Assembly (NCBI GenBank): GCA_910583675.1
Contig: CAJTYH010000026.1
Coordinates: forward strand, 1-43,973
DNA: 43,973 nt
Origin: an uncultured Muribaculaceae bacterium
Lineage (GTDB): Bacteria; Bacteroidota; Bacteroidia; Bacteroidales; Muribaculaceae
Direction: 5' to 3'
Shown here: in pieces, positions 1 through 9,000 of the stretch
How the letters are laid out: the number at the start of each line of letters is the position of its first letter
Numbering within the stretch: the stretch's first letter is position 1
Notes under the pieces: generated by a model
Database searches by the model: none
The model's input: only the letters and a program-made list of their open reading frames with translations
What the model was told of the DNA's origin: nothing
Program-made: the position numbers and the translations under genes

Positions 1-2
1 AA

Positions 3-32
3 CGTATTGAAGCGGAAGAAATTTTACAATAA
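3..32 (+). CDS. possible 3' end of an upstream gene (partial)
   Basis: The first bases read in frame 3 as RIEAEEILQ followed by TAA at 30-32, which would suit the end of a protein entering from the left. Frame 1 is also open to a TAA at 34-36, so the frame is not certain. Nothing can be said about function. Confidence 0.3.
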   Translation, partial: RIEAEEILQ

Positions 33-207
33 ATAAATTTGATTACTCACTTATTTGAATTATTGATTATGTTCTACAAATTTAATTCTTTTCCATCATA
101 GCATTATCATACAGATTGGAAATAATGTCATCATGCAGATATGAAATAACGTTCCTTTTCGTGTTTCGGCACATTGTCGTCTCAATAATACACATGTCTC
201 CAAATGC

Positions 208-234
208 TGTCTCCGGTTGTTAAAAACGGAGACA
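208..234 (+). terminator. short hairpin, possible weak terminator
   Basis: An 8-bp stem (208-215 with 227-234, TGTCTCCG/CGGAGACA) has an A-rich 11-base loop. There is no T-run after it on either strand, so termination is only a guess. It lies between the putative upstream gene end and the sensor promoter. The rest of 37-290 is AT-rich, and I see no gene or RNA in it. Confidence 0.3.
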
Positions 235-265
235 CACGGTTGCGGATCAGATATTTTAGGGTAAT

Positions 266-300
266 TTTGTCAGAAAGTTTAGCTTAGTTTCTTATCTTTG
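266..300 (+). promoter_or_regulatory. promoter of the hybrid two-component regulator
   Basis: TATCTTTG at 293-300 matches the Bacteroidota -7 consensus TAnnTTTG. A TTTG at 266-269 could serve as the -33 element, although the 23-bp spacing is long. Transcription would start near 305, giving a leader of about 24 nt before the ATG at 329. Confidence 0.5.
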
Positions 301-328
301 CGGAATAATACTACAATCAGACTGTCAC

Positions 329-3300
329 ATGCTTAATTTTATATGTCATAGGCATATATTGTCATATCTTCGGGGATTGGTGCTCGCGTCGTTAATGATG
401 GTTCTGGGAGCCATATCGGCAGACGCATATAACATACGTCGCACATCAAATGGCGACGGGCTTTCGAGCAGCGCGTTGCTGTCCATGGCTCAGGATGCCG
501 ACGGATTCCTTTGGATCGGCACCCTTGACGGGGTCAATATCACCGACGGGATAAATACAACCCCGTTTGACGTTATGTATCCGGGGCTTGCGCTTTCGGG
601 AAATCTCATAGAGAACATCGTTGCCGGCAGCGACGGTGTGATGTGGGTGCTCACCAACCACGGGCTTGACCACGTCGATTCCCGAAAAGGGGTGATTAAA
701 TCCTATGACCGTTTCAAGGGACAAGAGAAAGTGGGAGCTGACAGATTCGGCAACCTGTATGTGCTTGCCACCGACGATGTGATATATTGCATGGCGGCTG
801 ATGGGAGCGAGGAGCCGAGACCGTTGGTAAATTCCGCCACTCCATATGCCAAGGTGCGCGACATGAGTGTGGCTGAAGACCAGATATATCTGCTCGGGGA
901 AGAGGGTATGGAGTGTTATCTCCTCTCTTTTGATGGGCAGAAGAGACCTGCCGGAGTTAAAAAGCATACGGTACTTTCCCGTCGTCCGATCAAGGCCGGA
1001 CGCGTGGATGCCGGGGGGGCGGTAGCCATTGGCTATGACAACATGCTTTACAAGGTGGATGGAGCGGGAGACTTCACTCCGGTTCTTGATCTTGGAGCGG
1101 AGATAGACCGCCGTGGTGAGCCTTCCGACATACTTCGTGTGGCCTCGGACGATATTTTTGTTTCGTTTACAGCCAATGGTGTGCTTCGCATAAAAAAGGA
1201 TCCTTCCGGAAGATACGACGCGGAAGAGCTTGGTGTGAAAGCCGGAGTATTCTGCCTGGAGAAGTCAGCTACGCAACCGGTGGTGTGGATAGGATCTGAT
1301 TGCCATGGACTGTTTACCTGCTACGACAGCCCATATACTATCCGCTCAATGGGGCTTGCGCAATTTGAAGACATGAGCGGCAATCCCGTTCGCGCGCTGT
1401 TCCTTGACGAAGATAAGACACTTTGGCTTGGCACCAAGGGAGGAGGGATGCTCAGCATCCCGGGATTCCATCCTGGAATGGAGATAAAGCCTGTTGCGGC
1501 AAGGCGCTTTACAAGCACAGGAAGCTCACTCAGTCATAATTCCGTGTTTGCCTTTGCCTCAAGCCGTAGACCCATACTGTGGATAGCCACGGACGAGGGA
1601 GTGGATTATTATAACTACGGCGATGGCAGGATACACAATGCCGGTTCCTCCTCGCAATTGCGCAATATCCATGACATTTATGAAAGCGACGACTCTACGC
1701 TGTGGCTTGCCACGGATGGAAACGGTGTGGTGCAATGCGATGTGTCGGGATCTCCCTCGGCTCCTGTGGTGACAGTGCGCAAGGTCTATTCGCTTGACGG
1801 AGGAATTTCGTCAAATCACTTCTTTTCCCTTGCGGCTACCACCGGGGGGCGCCTTCTCTTTGCCAATAGAGGCCAGGGTGTGTTTTCCATCGAGGGTGAC
1901 AGTCTGAACCGGCAGGTGGAATTCAAAGGGAAACATGATTCCAATGCGGTGATGGACGTATTTACCGTGATTGACGAAGATTCCGTGATGTGGCTCGGTA
2001 CGGGGCATGGGCTTATGAAAGTCACTCCTGAAAGCGAACGCCTTTTTGTGGGGCTTGAGAACGGTTTCATGAACAGCACCATACATGATATCATAAAGGA
2101 TCGTGGTGGCGACTTGTGGATTTCCACCAATAACGGGCTGTATTGTTTTGATCCTCGCACTGAAAGCACACGCGTATTCAGCAGGAATGACGGTATAAAT
2201 GTCACCGAGTTCAGCGATGGTGCGGCTTTTGATGCGGATTCGATGCTGATATTCGGTGGTGTGGACGGTTTCGTGACCGTGCAGAGAGGTGCCGGGTATA
2301 TGGCTCCTGACAGCTTGTATAGGCCGCGGTTGGCTCTGCAACGTATTTCGATAGCGGGGGAGAATGTGAATAAACTTGATTATCTGAGTAGCGAGGATGG
2401 CATTACGAGGGTCTCCCTGCATCCGGGGGAACGTCAGTTCGCGCTGACTTTTTCCATTCCCGATTTCATGAATCCGGCTGATTGCTACTACATGTATTCG
2501 CTTGACGGTCGTGAATGGGTGAACAACGGGCCGTCAGGTACCATATCGTTCAATGAGATGGGTTATGGCAAATACCGTCTTGCTGTGAAATATGTCAATC
2601 GCATCACGCATGGAGAGGGAGAGCCTTACATATTGGAAATAAATGTGCGTTCCCCATGGTACCTGTCATCCTTTGCAAAGGTGCTGTATGTGCTGCTTTT
2701 GCTGGCTTGTGCAGGAGCTGCTGTCGCTGTCTACCTCCGTCGTCAGCGCCGTAACCGTGCCGAAGAGATGGCCAATCTCGAGCATCAGCACAGGGAGGAG
2801 GTCTACGAGGAGAAATTGCGTTTCTTTACCAATATCACCCATGAGTTCTGTACTCCGCTCACGCTTATCTACGGACCCTGCGAGAGGATTTCGCAGTATC
2901 CCGGATCAGACGGTTACATACGCAAGTACATAGGATTGGTTCGAACCAATGTGGAAAGGCTTAATACGCTGATCCAGGAACTTATAGATTTCCGGCGCAT
3001 AGAAACCGGCCACAAGGTGCTAAAGATCCGTCCGGTGAACATCACGGAGCTTTGCGACGATACCATAATGGCGTTTTCCGAACTGGCCGAACGCAACAAC
3101 ATTGACTTTTCCGGTGTCATTACGCCTGACATGACATGGAATACCGATTTCAGTTCCCTGCGCAAGATATTGAGCAATCTTATATCCAATGCATTCAAGT
3201 ACACCCCCGTCGGGGGGCGCATAGAGGTGCGTGCGTCGGTCACTTCATCTGATATGTTGCGCATAGAGGTGCTGAATACCGGAAAAGGGATCAGGCCGGA

Positions 3301-4402
3301 AGACAAGGAACGTATTTTCAACCGCTATAGCGTGCTTGACAACGTAGAGGAGAATGCTGTGAAAGGACTGTCTGCGCGAAACGGACTTGGGCTGGCCATA
3401 TGCCACAGCATTGTCAAGCTGCTTGGCGGCAAGATTGACATTGACAGCGAAGTAGGGCGCTTCGCATGTTTCATTGTCACTCTGCCGCGTTTGCAAGCCG
3501 ATTCGCAGGGTGAGTATCTGTCGCAAAATGACAACGCTTCAATGCGCGATTCCCTGGTTCGTCGTCAGGATGATAATATGGACAAGGATGATAGCGGCGC
3601 ACATTGCATTCATCAGGGAAATTCGGGGAATACCTTGCTGGTTATCGATGACAACAAAGAGATACTTTCGCTTCTTACCGACAGTTTCTCGGATTACAAC
3701 GTGCTTACCGCTGAGTCCGCCGCTGAAGGATTGGAGCATATTCGTCATCGCCATCCCGACCTTATAATAACCGACGTGATGATGCCCGGTACCGACGGTC
3801 TCACTTTTGCCCGTCAGGTCAAGAGTAACCGTCATACCATGCACATCCCTCTGGTAATCCTTTCAGCCAAGAACAGCAACGAGGAAAAGGTTGAGGGCAT
3901 TGAGTCCGGAGCCGATGCTTTCGTAGGCAAGCCCTTCAGCATAAGTTATCTCAGGGCCATAGTGGCAAGGCTGCTGAGTAACCGTGACACTTTAAGGGAG
4001 TACTATAATTCTTCGGCGAGTGCCTTTGAGTATACCGACGGGCATCTGATGGAGCGGGATGACAAGGAATATCTTGACAGGGTTAACGATTACATAGACC
4101 AGCACATGAGCAATCCAAACATAACGATCGAAACCCTTGCTGAAAGCCTGCAGACAAGTTCCAGGAACGTATATCGGCGTTTCAAACTGCTTAATCAGCC
4201 CACCCCTAACGACTATATAAAAAACCGGCGCCTTGCCTATGCGGTTAAACTCCTCCTGACAACTTCCATGAACGTGCAGGAGATCGTTTATCAGGTCGGT
4301 TTCTCCAACCGCTCCCATTTCTACAAGGAGTTCGACAAGCGCTACGGCATGACTCCCAAGGACTACCGCACAGCCCACAAGACTTCCGACAACACCCTCT
4401 GA
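329..4402 (+). CDS. hybrid two-component system sensor/regulator (HTCS)
   Basis: One-protein signalling system of 1357 aa that senses a ligand, usually a glycan breakdown product, in the periplasm and acts directly as a DNA-binding regulator. Visible in order: an N-terminal hydrophobic signal/anchor (about residues 10-33); a long region of Reg_prop propeller repeats with LWIGT/LWLAT-type motifs (about 40-690); a Y_Y_Y domain (about 690-765); a membrane helix (about 783-805); a histidine kinase with the phosphoacceptor His838 in THEFCTPL; an ATPase domain with NLISNAFKY and GLGLAI; a receiver domain with the phosphoacceptor Asp1149 in IITDVMMPG; and a C-terminal AraC-type HTH (about 1245-1350). 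The H-box has Phe-Cys where Leu-Arg is usual. HTCS genes normally sit beside the polysaccharide locus they control, but no susC/susD pair is present to the right, so the target may lie to the left. It converges on btuG with only 4 bp between the stop codons. Confidence 0.95.
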   Translation: MLNFICHRHILSYLRGLVLASLMMVLGAISADAYNIRRTSNGDGLSSSALLSMAQDADGFLWIGTLDGVNITDGINTTPFDVMYPGLALSGNLIENIVAGSDGVMWVLTNHGLDHVDSRKGVIKSYDRFKGQEKVGADRFGNLYVLATDDVIYCMAADGSEEPRPLVNSATPYAKVRDMSVAEDQIYLLGEEGMECYLLSFDGQKRPAGVKKHTVLSRRPIKAGRVDAGGAVAIGYDNMLYKVDGAGDFTPVLDLGAEIDRRGEPSDILRVASDDIFVSFTANGVLRIKKDPSGRYDAEELGVKAGVFCLEKSATQPVVWIGSDCHGLFTCYDSPYTIRSMGLAQFEDMSGNPVRALFLDEDKTLWLGTKGGGMLSIPGFHPGMEIKPVAARRFTSTGSSLSHNSVFAFASSRRPILWIATDEGVDYYNYGDGRIHNAGSSSQLRNIHDIYESDDSTLWLATDGNGVVQCDVSGSPSAPVVTVRKVYSLDGGISSNHFFSLAATTGGRLLFANRGQGVFSIEGDSLNRQVEFKGKHDSNAVMDVFTVIDEDSVMWLGTGHGLMKVTPESERLFVGLENGFMNSTIHDIIKDRGGDLWISTNNGLYCFDPRTESTRVFSRNDGINVTEFSDGAAFDADSMLIFGGVDGFVTVQRGAGYMAPDSLYRPRLALQRISIAGENVNKLDYLSSEDGITRVSLHPGERQFALTFSIPDFMNPADCYYMYSLDGREWVNNGPSGTISFNEMGYGKYRLAVKYVNRITHGEGEPYILEINVRSPWYLSSFAKVLYVLLLLACAGAAVAVYLRRQRRNRAEEMANLEHQHREEVYEEKLRFFTNITHEFCTPLTLIYGPCERISQYPGSDGYIRKYIGLVRTNVERLNTLIQELIDFRRIETGHKVLKIRPVNITELCDDTIMAFSELAERNNIDFSGVITPDMTWNTDFSSLRKILSNLISNAFKYTPVGGRIEVRASVTSSDMLRIEVLNTGKGIRPEDKERIFNRYSVLDNVEENAVKGLSARNGLGLAICHSIVKLLGGKIDIDSEVGRFACFIVTLPRLQADSQGEYLSQNDNASMRDSLVRRQDDNMDKDDSGAHCIHQGNSGNTLLVIDDNKEILSLLTDSFSDYNVLTAESAAEGLEHIRHRHPDLIITDVMMPGTDGLTFARQVKSNRHTMHIPLVILSAKNSNEEKVEGIESGADAFVGKPFSISYLRAIVARLLSNRDTLREYYNSSASAFEYTDGHLMERDDKEYLDRVNDYIDQHMSNPNITIETLAESLQTSSRNVYRRFKLLNQPTPNDYIKNRRLAYAVKLLLTTSMNVQEIVYQVGFSNRSHFYKEFDKRYGMTPKDYRTAHKTSDNTL

Positions 4403-4406
4403 TCGG

Positions 4407-5594
4407 TTATTTGACTTTGAGGGGTGTGGGGAGCTTGGGGAGGAAGCAGATGGAGGCGGGGATGTCGCCGGTGCGGATGCTCCATTTCTTTTTGCCGTCG
4501 GGGGAAAAGCAGTAGAGGGTGCCGCTGCTTACATAGTTCTTGGCGTCGGTGAGGTAAATGTCGCCTGTCTCAGGGTGGATTGCCAGCCCGTAAGGCATCT
4601 TTATTTCTCGGTCGGTGCCGTCGGTGATGAAATTGGTGGAGATGACTTCTTTAGTGCGTGTGTCTATTACGCCGTAGCTGACGGTAGTGGTTCCGGTATA
4701 GTCGCTGAGTTCGGAGGAGAGATAGTATAGGCGGTCGCCGTGGAGGGCAATGTTGGAGCATGGCACGGGGAGTTTGTCGGTCAGTTCCATTGTACCTTTT
4801 TCATGTTCGTCGGACAGTACGAGCAGGCAAGACGGGTGCGTCTGTCTGTCGCCGCGTGAGGTGACCCAGAGCTTCCCTTGATTGTCAAGGCATATGCGGT
4901 GCATGTTGATTTCAGCCGTTATCTGCCGCACCTGCTTGAAATCGTCAAGATCTATTACCGATATGGTGTTGTCGTAGAGTGGCGGCCGGTATCCCCCCGA
5001 GTTGGCTACATAGAGTTTATTTTCCGATATGGCCATCTCTTCAGGCTGATAACCCACGGATACGCGTCCGGTGATCGCAAGGGAAAGGGTGTCCACACGG
5101 TATACAGCGCCCTTTGGCGCTTCCGGGTCAACGAGCACCGGCCCTACATATGAGCTTACATATGCATTGCCCTCATGGAAGCTGATATACCGGCAATTGG
5201 GTATGTCCACTTGTCCTATGCGCCGTCCCGAGCGGGCATCCATTACCTCTACCTTGTGCGAACAGTTTATCACGGCATACAGCTTGGAACCGTATACGGC
5301 AATGTCGTTGCCCACGTCTCCCAGTTCTTTTATCACATCGGGATTGCGTTCGCTGTAGAAATTGCGTGCATAAATTCCGGTGAGGAAATCGTAGTAGTCG
5401 ATGGTGCATTTGTTTGAACCCATGTTTCCCTCGTTGAGGATATACATCCCTTGTATCCTTGTATCGGGATCGGCAGGATCCGGGATTGTCTCATATTCGG
5501 CCGGCATTACAACCTCCTCTTCCCGGCAACCGCTGAAAAAGGCTGAGACAAGCGATATTAACAGAAGGTACGGTATGATAGTTCTCATTGTCAT
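4407..5594 (-). CDS. btuG: BtuG-like surface lipoprotein, corrinoid-binding beta-propeller
   Basis: Predicted outer-membrane lipoprotein of 395 aa. It has a short signal peptide ending in an FFSGC lipobox and then about 330 residues of YncE/DUF5074-type propeller repeats (for example YVSSYVG, LYVANSGG, IYLTDAKN). In Bacteroides such propellers encoded with BtuB are BtuG proteins, which capture cobalamin at the cell surface and pass it to the BtuB barrel. The gene follows btuB with an ATGA overlap (start ATG 5592-5594, btuB stop 5591-5593), so the two are translationally coupled and share the cobalamin riboswitch. A second in-frame ATG (5586-5588) gives a more usual signal peptide (MRTIIPYLLL) and may be the real start. 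The specific BtuG role is inferred from fold and context. Confidence 0.85.
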   Translation of the reverse strand: MTMRTIIPYLLLISLVSAFFSGCREEEVVMPAEYETIPDPADPDTRIQGMYILNEGNMGSNKCTIDYYDFLTGIYARNFYSERNPDVIKELGDVGNDIAVYGSKLYAVINCSHKVEVMDARSGRRIGQVDIPNCRYISFHEGNAYVSSYVGPVLVDPEAPKGAVYRVDTLSLAITGRVSVGYQPEEMAISENKLYVANSGGYRPPLYDNTISVIDLDDFKQVRQITAEINMHRICLDNQGKLWVTSRGDRQTHPSCLLVLSDEHEKGTMELTDKLPVPCSNIALHGDRLYYLSSELSDYTGTTTVSYGVIDTRTKEVISTNFITDGTDREIKMPYGLAIHPETGDIYLTDAKNYVSSGTLYCFSPDGKKKWSIRTGDIPASICFLPKLPTPLKVK

Positions 5595-7600
5595 ATGTTA
5601 ACCATAAGGGTGACACGCCAGTTGCGTTTCGGCATGGGGTAGTTCAGTATCACGTCGTAATCCTGGCTAAGCAGGTTGTTGACCTCCAGTAGGGCGCGTA
5701 GGTTTACGCGGTTGATGGTAAAGTCGCGGCTGACGGATATGTCGCTTGTATACCAAGGCTGCGTGTAATTGTAGCGGATATTCTCCTGCTGGTTATATCG
5801 GGAGCCGACGTAGATGAAGCTGTAGTTGAGGTTCCACTGCCTCCATGTGGCGTTTACAACTGCCGAGCCGGAATGCCTGGGGATGTAGGGTATCTGGTCG
5901 CGGTAATAATTGTCTGCCGGGTTGGTTACATCTATGGCGCGTTGGAAGGTGTATTGTCCGCGCAGGGTGAGGTACAGTTCGCGTGCCGGATTTAGGGTTA
6001 TCAGGCCCGAGACATCCACCCCCCTAATGTCCACCAGGCCGAGGTTGAGCATCGTCCAGCGGAACTGCTGCCCCTTGGGGTATGCCACGATCTTGTCGGA
6101 TACACGGTTGTAGTAGGCGTCGGCGCTTATGCGGCCTTCGGAAAGGAAACCTCGGGAGGTGTGCGAATAGACGACACCGAAGTTGTATTGCGTAACGCGC
6201 TCGGGATTCAGCTTGGAGTTGCCCATGTCGGCGTAATATAGGTCGTTGAAGGTTGGCATTCGGAAAGAGCGCTTGTAGAATGCCCTCAGTTGGAAGTCGC
6301 GGGTTCTTGCCGGCTGGAAGTTGAGATATACCGCCGGAGTGAACACATGCTTGTCGTCGGGAGCCTGTTTGCCGCGCAGCTTGTCGTGGATGAATGTGCC
6401 GAGGATGCTTGCCTGTGCTTTGAAGCGGTTGAAGCTGACGGCGGTGGCGGCGCTGACCATGTTAGTGAAGCGATCGGGGCGTGCGAAGTCGTACATGTCG
6501 GCGTTGAGCGTGTTCCATAGGAAGTCGTAGCTCACCGATACGCGCCACCATCTTTTCAGCATAAGTTCGTTTGCCGTGGAGAAATAGATCTCGCGTTGCT
6601 TGTAGAGGTTGTCTACTTTTATCTGCTTGTCGTCGTTGTTTACGTAATGTGTGCGGTAGAAGGAATATTTCACGTTGTTCAGGGTGGTGAAATTTCCGAA
6701 TGTGCCGGTGTAGCTCCCCTGTGTGAAGGAGTTGTTGTCCCAGATGCGTTCGCCTCGCCGCCATACGTTGTTTACGATGGCTCCCGGCACACCGCGCTCC
6801 GAGTTGTAGTTGTAGGCTTTGAAGTGCCACTCTCCGTTTTGCAGGTTGCCGTTGAGGTTGCATTCTATGCGGGTGGCGTTTATGTCGCCGTTCTGGCGCA
6901 CGGCGGTCGTGTCATATGCGATCTCGCCGGCGGGATTCACGCGGCGATAGCGGAACTTGTATTTTCCGCTCGAGTTGACCCATTCGGCGCTCAGGGATGC
7001 GTTGACATGGCTTGAAAGACGCAGCTCAAGTAGCGCCGAGGGGTTTATGAGGTCGAACGAGCCGAAACGCATGGTTGCACGTGCGTGGTAGCTTTCCCTC
7101 GGCGCGAATTCCGGAGTCTTCGTGCGCAGGTATATGGTGCCTGCCGAGCCGAAGTCGCGTGCCGGTTGCAGGATGTCGCTCTTCTGGCCGTTGTACATGG
7201 AGATGGCCTCTATGTTGTCAAGCGAGAACTGTCCGAGGTCTATCTGGCCATTCTGCGCGTTTCCCAGTTCTATGCCGTCATACACCACTCCGGTGTGGTT
7301 CGTGCCCATGGATCGGATGTTTACCGTCTTTATGCCCCCGACTCCTCCGTAGTCCTTCACCTGCACCCCGGAGAAATAACGGAGTGCGTCGGCAACGCTG
7401 TTGCTGTTTAGTCGCTGCAACTCCTCGCCGGACAGCTTTTGTGCCGGTATTACTTCGGTCTGAGGCCGTTGGGCGGTGACGATTATTTCCGAAAGTGCCA
7501 GGGTTGTGTCTGCGTTTTCCTTTGCCGGTGTGGCGGCAAGTCCTGATATGGAATATATCATCGTGAGTGTCAGGAGCACGCGTCTTATGGTCTTGTTCAT
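5591..7600 (-). CDS. btuB: TonB-dependent vitamin B12/corrinoid receptor
   Basis: Outer-membrane receptor of 669 aa that imports corrinoids with energy from TonB. A signal peptide (ending about residue 21) is followed by a TonB-box/plug region (EIIVTAQRP; plug about 45-165, including GVQVKDYGGVGGIKTVNIR) and a beta-barrel of about 500 residues ending in an aromatic-rich strand (RNWRVTLMVNI). The start is ATG 7598-7600 (MNKTIRRVLL). A 13-codon longer in-frame reading exists but runs into the terminator hairpin and spoils the signal peptide. Corrinoid specificity follows from the cobalamin riboswitch upstream and btuG downstream. Confidence 0.93.
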   Translation of the reverse strand: MNKTIRRVLLTLTMIYSISGLAATPAKENADTTLALSEIIVTAQRPQTEVIPAQKLSGEELQRLNSNSVADALRYFSGVQVKDYGGVGGIKTVNIRSMGTNHTGVVYDGIELGNAQNGQIDLGQFSLDNIEAISMYNGQKSDILQPARDFGSAGTIYLRTKTPEFAPRESYHARATMRFGSFDLINPSALLELRLSSHVNASLSAEWVNSSGKYKFRYRRVNPAGEIAYDTTAVRQNGDINATRIECNLNGNLQNGEWHFKAYNYNSERGVPGAIVNNVWRRGERIWDNNSFTQGSYTGTFGNFTTLNNVKYSFYRTHYVNNDDKQIKVDNLYKQREIYFSTANELMLKRWWRVSVSYDFLWNTLNADMYDFARPDRFTNMVSAATAVSFNRFKAQASILGTFIHDKLRGKQAPDDKHVFTPAVYLNFQPARTRDFQLRAFYKRSFRMPTFNDLYYADMGNSKLNPERVTQYNFGVVYSHTSRGFLSEGRISADAYYNRVSDKIVAYPKGQQFRWTMLNLGLVDIRGVDVSGLITLNPARELYLTLRGQYTFQRAIDVTNPADNYYRDQIPYIPRHSGSAVVNATWRQWNLNYSFIYVGSRYNQQENIRYNYTQPWYTSDISVSRDFTINRVNLRALLEVNNLLSQDYDVILNYPMPKRNWRVTLMVNI

Positions 7601-7611
7601 CAATAGGCATG

Positions 7612-7635
7612 AAAAACTCCCGTTGTCGGCGGGAG
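7612..7635 (-). terminator. riboswitch expression platform: intrinsic terminator before btuB
   Basis: On the minus strand a 6-bp GC stem CTCCCG/CGGGAG (7630-7635 with 7617-7622, 7-base loop) is followed at once by five T (7616-7612), 11 bases before the btuB ATG. This is a standard intrinsic terminator between riboswitch and gene, so control by premature termination when cobalamin is bound is the simplest reading. Sequestration of the ribosome site remains possible as well. Confidence 0.75.
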
Positions 7636-7744
7636 GCACAGGGCGGTCTGGCTGGCGGTCTTCTGTCTGGTGGCATTGGGCTGTCGCGACGAGACTGCTG
7701 TATCCTGAGTCCTATATTCCCGTAGGCAGAGGGCGTGTGGTGGA

Positions 7745-7935
7745 TATACGATGTGCCACGGCAGGTCTTCTGACTCGTTCCGGCTCTGTCGCGCCTTCTC
7801 GCATTTCCGGTGGGGGATGCAATGGCTCGCTTGCGACTGCCTCTGGTGGAACTTACAGCAGCGGGTACTGTTCCGGATTTTCACCGGATTCCCTTTTCAT
7901 GTCCCGGCATTGTGCGTCTTCGCGTCGGGACAACC
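7745..7935 (-). promoter_or_regulatory. cobalamin (AdoCbl/B12) riboswitch
   Basis: The minus strand carries the hallmark segments in the right order: GGTGAAAATCCGG (complement of 7873-7885), ACCCGCTGCTGTAA (complement of 7853-7866) and the B12 box AGTCAGAAGACCTGCC (complement of 7760-7775). The GC-rich variable stems between the last two are also present. It lies about 145 bases upstream of btuB, with a terminator in the intervening leader. Ends are approximate. Cobalamin binding should switch off btuB-btuG. A -7-like TAACTTCG lies just upstream on the minus strand (7945-7952), one mismatch from consensus. Confidence 0.93.
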
Positions 7936-7964
7936 ATAGCACTGCGAAGTTACGAATTATTTCG

Positions 7965-7972
7965 TACTTTTG
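7965..7972 (+). promoter_or_regulatory. -7 promoter element of gluQRS
   Basis: TACTTTTG matches TAnnTTTG. No clear -33 element is visible. It ends only 4 bases before the ATG at 7977, so the mRNA would be leaderless or nearly so if this start and promoter are both right. It is divergent from the riboswitch leader. Confidence 0.5.
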
Positions 7973-7976
7973 TCGT

Positions 7977-8927
7977 ATGGTAACGGAAAATTTAACGCCG
8001 CGCGGACGCTTTGCTCCCTCCCCGTCGGGGCGCATGCATTTCGGTAATGTGTTCACTGCGATGATGTCGTGGCTGTCGGTGAAGTCGCGTGGTGGCAAGT
8101 GGGTGCTCCGCATCGAGGATCTTGATCCGCAACGTTCGAAACAGGAGCATGCCCGTATGATAGAGGACGATCTGCTCTGGCTCGGACTGGAATGGGACGA
8201 AGGGGGATTGGACAACATCGGGGATGCCGCGCCCTACAGCCAGAGCCTCCGGGGCGACATATATGAGGAATATCTGGAACGTCTCCGCCAGACCGGGCTG
8301 CTGTATCCGTGCCGATGCCGTCGTGCCGATATACTGGCCACACAGGCACCCCACCGCTCGGATGGCCGTGTGGTCTATGCGGGCACGTGCCGTCCGGTTC
8401 GTCTGGGAGGCAGTGCACCGGACGATGCCGCTGTCTCAGGGGCGGCATTGCGCCTTCTTGTCCCTGACCTGGAGATAGCTTTTGCCGATATGGTCTATGG
8501 CGCTCAAAGTGCGAATCTGGCTCAGGAGTGCGGCGATTTCATAGTGCGCCGTGCCGATGGCGCCTGGGCCTATCAGTTTGCCGTGGTAGTGGATGATGCC
8601 CTTATGGGAATCACGGAGGTGGTGCGTGGAAATGACTTGCTGCTTTCAACGGCGCAACAGATATACCTGTGCGATCTCTTGGGCTTCCACGTGCCGGAGT
8701 ATGCTCATCTGCCTTTGATATGCAATGCGCAGGGGCAGCGCTTGAGCAAACGCGACAGCGCCATGAGCATGCAGGAACTACGCCGTCGCTATTCCCCGTC
8801 CGAACTGCTCGGCAAGCTCGCCTTCCTGGCCGGCCTGACGCCGGAATATGCTCCAGCCTCTCTGCCAGACCTCCTCCCCGTGTTCCGATGGCCTACCCCC
8901 GATGATGCTTTAAAGTTGGGCGAATAG
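7977..8927 (+). CDS. gluQ: glutamyl-Q tRNA(Asp) synthetase
   Basis: A paralogue of the glutamyl-tRNA synthetase catalytic domain that attaches glutamate to queuosine-34 of tRNA(Asp), not to a tRNA 3' end. The 316-aa length is right for the family, which lacks the anticodon-binding domain. Visible: the HIGH-type motif region RFAPSPSGRMHFGN (residues 11-24), DLDPQRSKQEH, the Cys-rich zinc region YPCRCRRADI...YAGTCR, VVRGNDLL and a KMSKS variant LSKR (256-259). The frame stays open about 500 bases upstream, but that part overlaps the riboswitch read backwards, and the family motif begins right after ATG 7977. Divergent from btuB; no functional link to it is implied. Confidence 0.92.
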   Translation: MVTENLTPRGRFAPSPSGRMHFGNVFTAMMSWLSVKSRGGKWVLRIEDLDPQRSKQEHARMIEDDLLWLGLEWDEGGLDNIGDAAPYSQSLRGDIYEEYLERLRQTGLLYPCRCRRADILATQAPHRSDGRVVYAGTCRPVRLGGSAPDDAAVSGAALRLLVPDLEIAFADMVYGAQSANLAQECGDFIVRRADGAWAYQFAVVVDDALMGITEVVRGNDLLLSTAQQIYLCDLLGFHVPEYAHLPLICNAQGQRLSKRDSAMSMQELRRRYSPSELLGKLAFLAGLTPEYAPASLPDLLPVFRWPTPDDALKLGE

Positions 8928-8983
8928 AGCATCATGCCTCTTGATTTTTATTATGTTGGTGTGAAATCTCATGATTTTTATCG

Positions 8984-8991
8984 TAACTTTG
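8984..8991 (+). promoter_or_regulatory. -7 promoter element of the DUF1846 gene
   Basis: TAACTTTG, a perfect TAnnTTTG match, ends 9 bases before the ATG at 9001. The -33 element is not clear. Confidence 0.5.
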
Positions 8992-9000
8992 TAACCCGTT

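Noticed and set aside
7476..7976. In-frame upstream extension of gluQRS
   Set aside because: This part is the riboswitch and btuB leader read on the opposite strand; GluQRS homology begins right after the ATG at 7977.
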